Shown here piece after piece: positions 12,936 to 15,283 of a stretch of 15,283 nt of DNA; positions within the stretch are counted from its first letter, which is position 1; each line of letters opens with the position of its first letter. The stretch spans positions 1 to 15,283 of the forward strand of contig DAOTYX010000001.1 in NCBI GenBank assembly GCA_034434635.1, read 5' to 3'. The position numbers were made by a program, and so were the translations under genes. The stretch is from DAOTYX01 sp034434635 (GTDB lineage: Bacteria > Chloroflexota > Anaerolineae > B4-G1 > DUEL01). Below the pieces are notes generated by a model. It was not told the origin of the DNA and made no database searches. It worked only from the letters and a program-made list of their open reading frames with translations.

Positions 12936-13694
12936 TCACGCGGAGCGGGTGCCGGGGGTGATGTAGACCTCTTTCTTGTAAGGTCGCACCTGCCCGGCCA
13001 CCTCCTCCTTGAGGATGTTGCCGGAGACGTGCATCAGCGTGTCGTTGAAGTCGGTGTCCTTGCCCATCCCGGCCAGACAGGGGTAGTGGTGATGGAGCAT
13101 GCCGGCGGCGAACTCGGCCTCATCGGCGGAGACCCCCACCAACCCTTCGGCCACGAAGCGGGCACAGCCGCAGCAGGCGTCGCGCAACACCGCCGCCTCC
13201 GTGATAACGCGGGTCTCGGGGTCCACGGTAATGTGGAGTCGGGGCCGCCCGAAATGGCGGGCGAATTCGGCGATCAGCGGGTCGTTGTATTCCACCTGGT
13301 AGCGGCGGACGTTATAGGTGGTCTCGGTGAGGGAACAGAAGGGCTTTGGGGTGACGCAGGCCACGCTCATCTGTTCCAGCCAGCCGCGCAGTTGACGGGC
13401 CAGGCCACGCGGCAACCACTCCTCGCGGTCCACCGGCGCGATCACCGCCCGCGCGCCGGTGGCTTTGACCACCTCTGGCACCAGTTCCGCTACCCCCTTG
13501 TGCTCCCCGAAGGCCAGAACCAGGTCGGCAGGGGGAAGGGAGGCGGGCAGGAAATCTTCCGGGTAGTCAATGACCAGCGGATAGGATGCAGGGGCCTGCC
13601 AGACCTCGATCTGCCAATCGGACGGGCTATGAGCGCGCAGGTTGTCCACGTGCCGCTGACCATATTCGCCGGTGATGATTGCCAGGAGTTGCAT
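12936..13694 (-). CDS. DUF166-family protein
   Basis: A 252-residue protein whose features match DUF166 (Pfam PF02593), a family best known from methanogens and other anaerobes and sometimes mislabelled thymidylate synthase. Visible hallmarks are an N-terminal strand MQLLAIITGEYG, YPEDFLP, LPRGLARQL, KPFCSL, RDACCGCARF and HHYPCLAGM. Cysteines at 120, 174, 175, 177 and 206 lie in these conserved segments and could bind a metal or Fe-S cluster. The biochemical role is unknown to me. The ATG at 13694 has GGAAG upstream. It is upstream of and co-directional with iscS but separated by the iscS promoter. It is divergent from the AbrB/PIN pair. Confidence 0.82.
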   Translation of the reverse strand: MQLLAIITGEYGQRHVDNLRAHSPSDWQIEVWQAPASYPLVIDYPEDFLPASLPPADLVLAFGEHKGVAELVPEVVKATGARAVIAPVDREEWLPRGLARQLRGWLEQMSVACVTPKPFCSLTETTYNVRRYQVEYNDPLIAEFARHFGRPRLHITVDPETRVITEAAVLRDACCGCARFVAEGLVGVSADEAEFAAGMLHHHYPCLAGMGKDTDFNDTLMHVSGNILKEEVAGQVRPYKKEVYITPGTRSA

Positions 13695-13711
13695 GATCTT
13701 CCTCGCATTGC

Positions 13712-13740
13712 TTGACGTTTTCTTCTTTTTGGGATAAAAT
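13712..13740 (+). promoter_or_regulatory. Sigma70-like promoter of the AbrB/PIN module
   Basis: TTGACG (13712-13717) and TAAAAT (13735-13740) are 17 bases apart and the spacer is T-rich. The predicted start near 13747 gives a leader of about 34 bases before the antitoxin ATG. Autoregulation by the AbrB-type antitoxin is expected from the family but no operator is obvious. Confidence 0.8.
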
Positions 13741-13780
13741 CAGAAATGTCAGACAATTTCCACAATGGAGGCCATTACCA

Positions 13781-14038
13781 ATGTCTGCTGTCATTGCTGG
13801 TATTGGCCGGCGGGGACAAGTGACGATCCCCCGCACGGTCCGGCGCCGGTTGGGTATTCAGGAGGGAGATCAGGTTGCCTTTCTGTTGGCGGGTGACCAC
13901 GTCATTTTGTATCCCTTGCCCAAGACCCTGTTGGATATGCGTGGCAGCGTCCCTGTGGGCATGCCGCAGGATTTCTCTGAAATCCGTCGCCAGGCGATCG
14001 AAGCCCACGCCAGGAAGGTAGCCCAGGATGAAGCCTGA
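13781..14038 (+). CDS. vapB: AbrB/SpoVT-type antitoxin of a VapBC-like pair
   Basis: An 85-residue protein with an N-terminal swapped-hairpin DNA-binding domain: GRRGQVTIPRTVRRRLGI then EGDQVAF, the classic SpoVT-AbrB signature. The C-terminal half (about 48-85) is charged and probably wraps the toxin. The ATG at 13781 is supported by GGAGG at 13767-13771, nine bases upstream; the frame is open further upstream, but that part covers the promoter. It overlaps the toxin start by 11 bases, as usual in such pairs. It should neutralise the PIN toxin and repress its own promoter. Confidence 0.9.
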   Translation: MSAVIAGIGRRGQVTIPRTVRRRLGIQEGDQVAFLLAGDHVILYPLPKTLLDMRGSVPVGMPQDFSEIRRQAIEAHARKVAQDEA

Positions 14039-14453
14039 ACGGTACTTTGTTGACACCAACCTCTTTCTCCGTTACCTGACCAATGATGTCCCAGAACAGG
14101 CGGATGCTGTGGAACGGCTACTCCGGCGCGCCGCTGCGGGCGAGATCGGCCTGGTGACCAACGGCCTGGTCCTGGCCGAGATCGTCTGGGTGCTTGAGTC
14201 GTACTACCATCTCCCTCCTCCGGCAATCCGCGAGAAGATCTTGGCGATCCTGAACACCCCCGGTCTGGATGTCCCCGATAGCGGCCTGGTGCTCCAGGCG
14301 ATCACGTGGTACGCCGAGCAGAATGTGGACTTCATCGATGCCTACAATGCTGCCTGGATGCAGGAGCAGGGTATCAACACCGTCTATACGTTCGACCAAC
14401 GCCATTTTACCCGCCTGAGGGGCATCGTCGCCCAGGTGCCGACCGGCGATTAG
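14028..14453 (+). CDS. vapC: PIN-domain ribonuclease toxin (VapC-like)
   Basis: A 141-residue PIN-domain protein. The acidic metal-binding residues are present: Asp9 (FVDTN), Glu51 (LAEIVW), Asp101/Asp104 (VDFIDAY) and Asp123 (TFDQRHF), so it should be an active Mg-dependent RNase. Known VapC toxins cut tRNA or rRNA and block translation; the target here is unknown. The start overlaps the antitoxin gene by 11 bases, giving coupled translation. Its TAG stop overlaps the TAA stop of the convergent DUF438/PAS gene in the four bases TTAG, leaving no room for a terminator between them. Confidence 0.9.
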   Translation: MKPERYFVDTNLFLRYLTNDVPEQADAVERLLRRAAAGEIGLVTNGLVLAEIVWVLESYYHLPPPAIREKILAILNTPGLDVPDSGLVLQAITWYAEQNVDFIDAYNAAWMQEQGINTVYTFDQRHFTRLRGIVAQVPTGD

Positions 14454-15283
14454 GGAAGCCTCTGCCCCTCGTCCAGCAGCCGCCGCTCCCCCTGCAGGGC
14501 GCGGATGTCGGTCACGTCCTGTACCGCCTCGAGGGTCCCCCGGTACGCTCCCCGCTTGTCCCACAGGGGGAAGTAGCGGATGTGGATGAAGCGGCCCTGC
14601 ATCTGGAGCCAGAACTCGGCTACGTCGCGGCGACCGGCGCGGAAGTCGTCCAGGATGCGCTGCACACGGTGGAGGCTGGCCGGTGGATGGCATTTCTGGA
14701 CCTTGCGACCGATGACCGCCGGGGGCCGTAGGAACGTCCGCTCTCGGGGCTTGTTGAAGTAGCGGACGGTGTCGTTCTCGTCCACGTAGGTGACCTCCAC
14801 CGGGAGCGCGTTCAGGATGAGGTTGACCTCCTGAGGGGAGAGGGTGCCGGTATCCAGGTGGAGCAGGGCGCTGACCAGGGTCCGGGCCTCCGGGGCCGGC
14901 GCGACCTCTGTCGGCGCGGGAGCGGGGGCCGGCGCGGGCGCCGCCGGGCCCCCTTCCGGCAGCCACTGGTCCCCCGGCTGGACGTAGGCGTACCCCACTT
15001 CCGCCTCCTGCGCCCGAATGGCCCGCCAGTCCTCCTCCGTCAGCAGTTGCAGGGAGGTGGGGAATAGGATGTTTTCCTCCTTGTAGAACATCTCCCGGAT
15101 GGCGGTCGCCATGGGCCGGAAGACGCCCTCCACCCGCGCCCGGAAGTCCTCCACTTCCTCCCCCGGGCCCGCCTCCAGCAGTGCGGCCAGCGCTTTCCAG
15201 CCGCCCCGGATGTCGTCGTGGATGGCCCACATCACCGTGGACGGGCCGGGGAAGCCCTTCCGCTCCAGGTACGGGAACAGGAA
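14450..15283 (-). CDS. DUF438/hemerythrin/PAS-domain protein, 5' end beyond window
   Basis: The frame is open to the right edge (277 residues visible, starting with FLFPYLERKGFPGPSTVMW), so an internal ATG should not be taken as the start. The first part is the tail of a hemerythrin-like HHE domain (KEENILFP) and includes LLTEEDWRAI, typical of DUF438 proteins. An Ala/Pro-rich linker follows, of alternating AP units, and then a PAS domain (LNALPVEVTYVDENDTVRYF through LEAVQDVTDIRAL) with CHPP. The complete family architecture is DUF438, hemerythrin, PAS. Members are thought to sense oxygen, NO or redox state in anaerobes; no output domain follows here. It is convergent with the PIN toxin gene. 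Confidence 0.88.
   Translation of the reverse strand, partial: FLFPYLERKGFPGPSTVMWAIHDDIRGGWKALAALLEAGPGEEVEDFRARVEGVFRPMATAIREMFYKEENILFPTSLQLLTEEDWRAIRAQEAEVGYAYVQPGDQWLPEGGPAAPAPAPAPAPTEVAPAPEARTLVSALLHLDTGTLSPQEVNLILNALPVEVTYVDENDTVRYFNKPRERTFLRPPAVIGRKVQKCHPPASLHRVQRILDDFRAGRRDVAEFWLQMQGRFIHIRYFPLWDKRGAYRGTLEAVQDVTDIRALQGERRLLDEGQRLP

Noticed and set aside
13712..13780. N-terminal extension of the AbrB-type antitoxin
   Set aside because: It covers the promoter and the mRNA start; the AbrB fold begins at the ATG at 13781 behind GGAGG.
13781..14453. The toxin-antitoxin pair as part of a mobile element
   Set aside because: No integrase, transposase, terminal repeats or att-like duplications are visible around it.
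14118..15230. Long minus-strand frame overlapping the DUF438/PAS gene and PIN toxin
   Set aside because: Gly/Ala/Arg-rich shadow frame; the true gene in this region is recognised by hemerythrin and PAS motifs in another frame.

Overview
The window looks like part of a GC-rich chromosome of an anaerobic or microaerophilic bacterium. Chloroflexota (Anaerolineae-like) is my best guess from family content and from the heptanucleotide intergenic repeats. No rRNA or tRNA is present to test that. Genes are densely packed and almost all lie on the minus strand.

Region 1 (1-4250) is a metal-resistance block. A Zn/Cd/Pb-type P-type ATPase and a Cu-type P-type ATPase (cut by the left edge) are coupled by an ATGA overlap. 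A 62-residue metallothionein-like protein is transcribed divergently from them. The intergenic region holds a near-consensus promoter facing each way.

Region 2 (4247-12864) is a thirteen-gene minus-strand run. It probably starts at a strong promoter upstream of iscS. In order of transcription it contains: an IscS homologue, an IscU-DUF59 fusion, TusA, an unknown 81-residue protein, a DsrE2-type sulfur carrier, a small rubredoxin-like protein, a glutaredoxin, a ferredoxin:thioredoxin-reductase-like catalytic subunit fused to a rubredoxin-like domain, a rubrerythrin-like protein, an OsmC-family protein, a second rubrerythrin-like protein, and a two-subunit 2-oxoacid:ferredoxin oxidoreductase (KorA, KorB). 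A plausible reading is a low-potential, sulfide-adapted Fe-S and persulfide handling cluster with oxidative-stress protection. KorAB would supply reduced ferredoxin, which could drive the FTR-like protein and rubredoxins.

The most striking point is that the IscS homologue has lost the PLP-binding lysine and several other PLP-site residues but keeps the mobile-loop cysteine. It is therefore probably not a desulfurase. A lysine-less IscS is known from Archaeoglobus fulgidus, so this may be a bacterial relative acting as a cluster-assembly partner with inorganic sulfide.

Region 3 (12936-15283) holds a DUF166 protein (minus strand), an AbrB/PIN-domain toxin-antitoxin pair on the plus strand with its own good promoter, and the C-terminal part of a DUF438/hemerythrin/PAS protein cut by the right edge.

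Other structure: the iscS promoter and the Zn/Cd-ATPase promoter are near-duplicates well beyond their -35 and -10 boxes. Heptanucleotide tandem or inverted arrays sit in three gaps of the long run. Two convergent gene pairs share overlapping stop codons. No intergenic stretch exceeds 300 bases; the largest is the roughly 170-base gap upstream of the DsrE-like gene.
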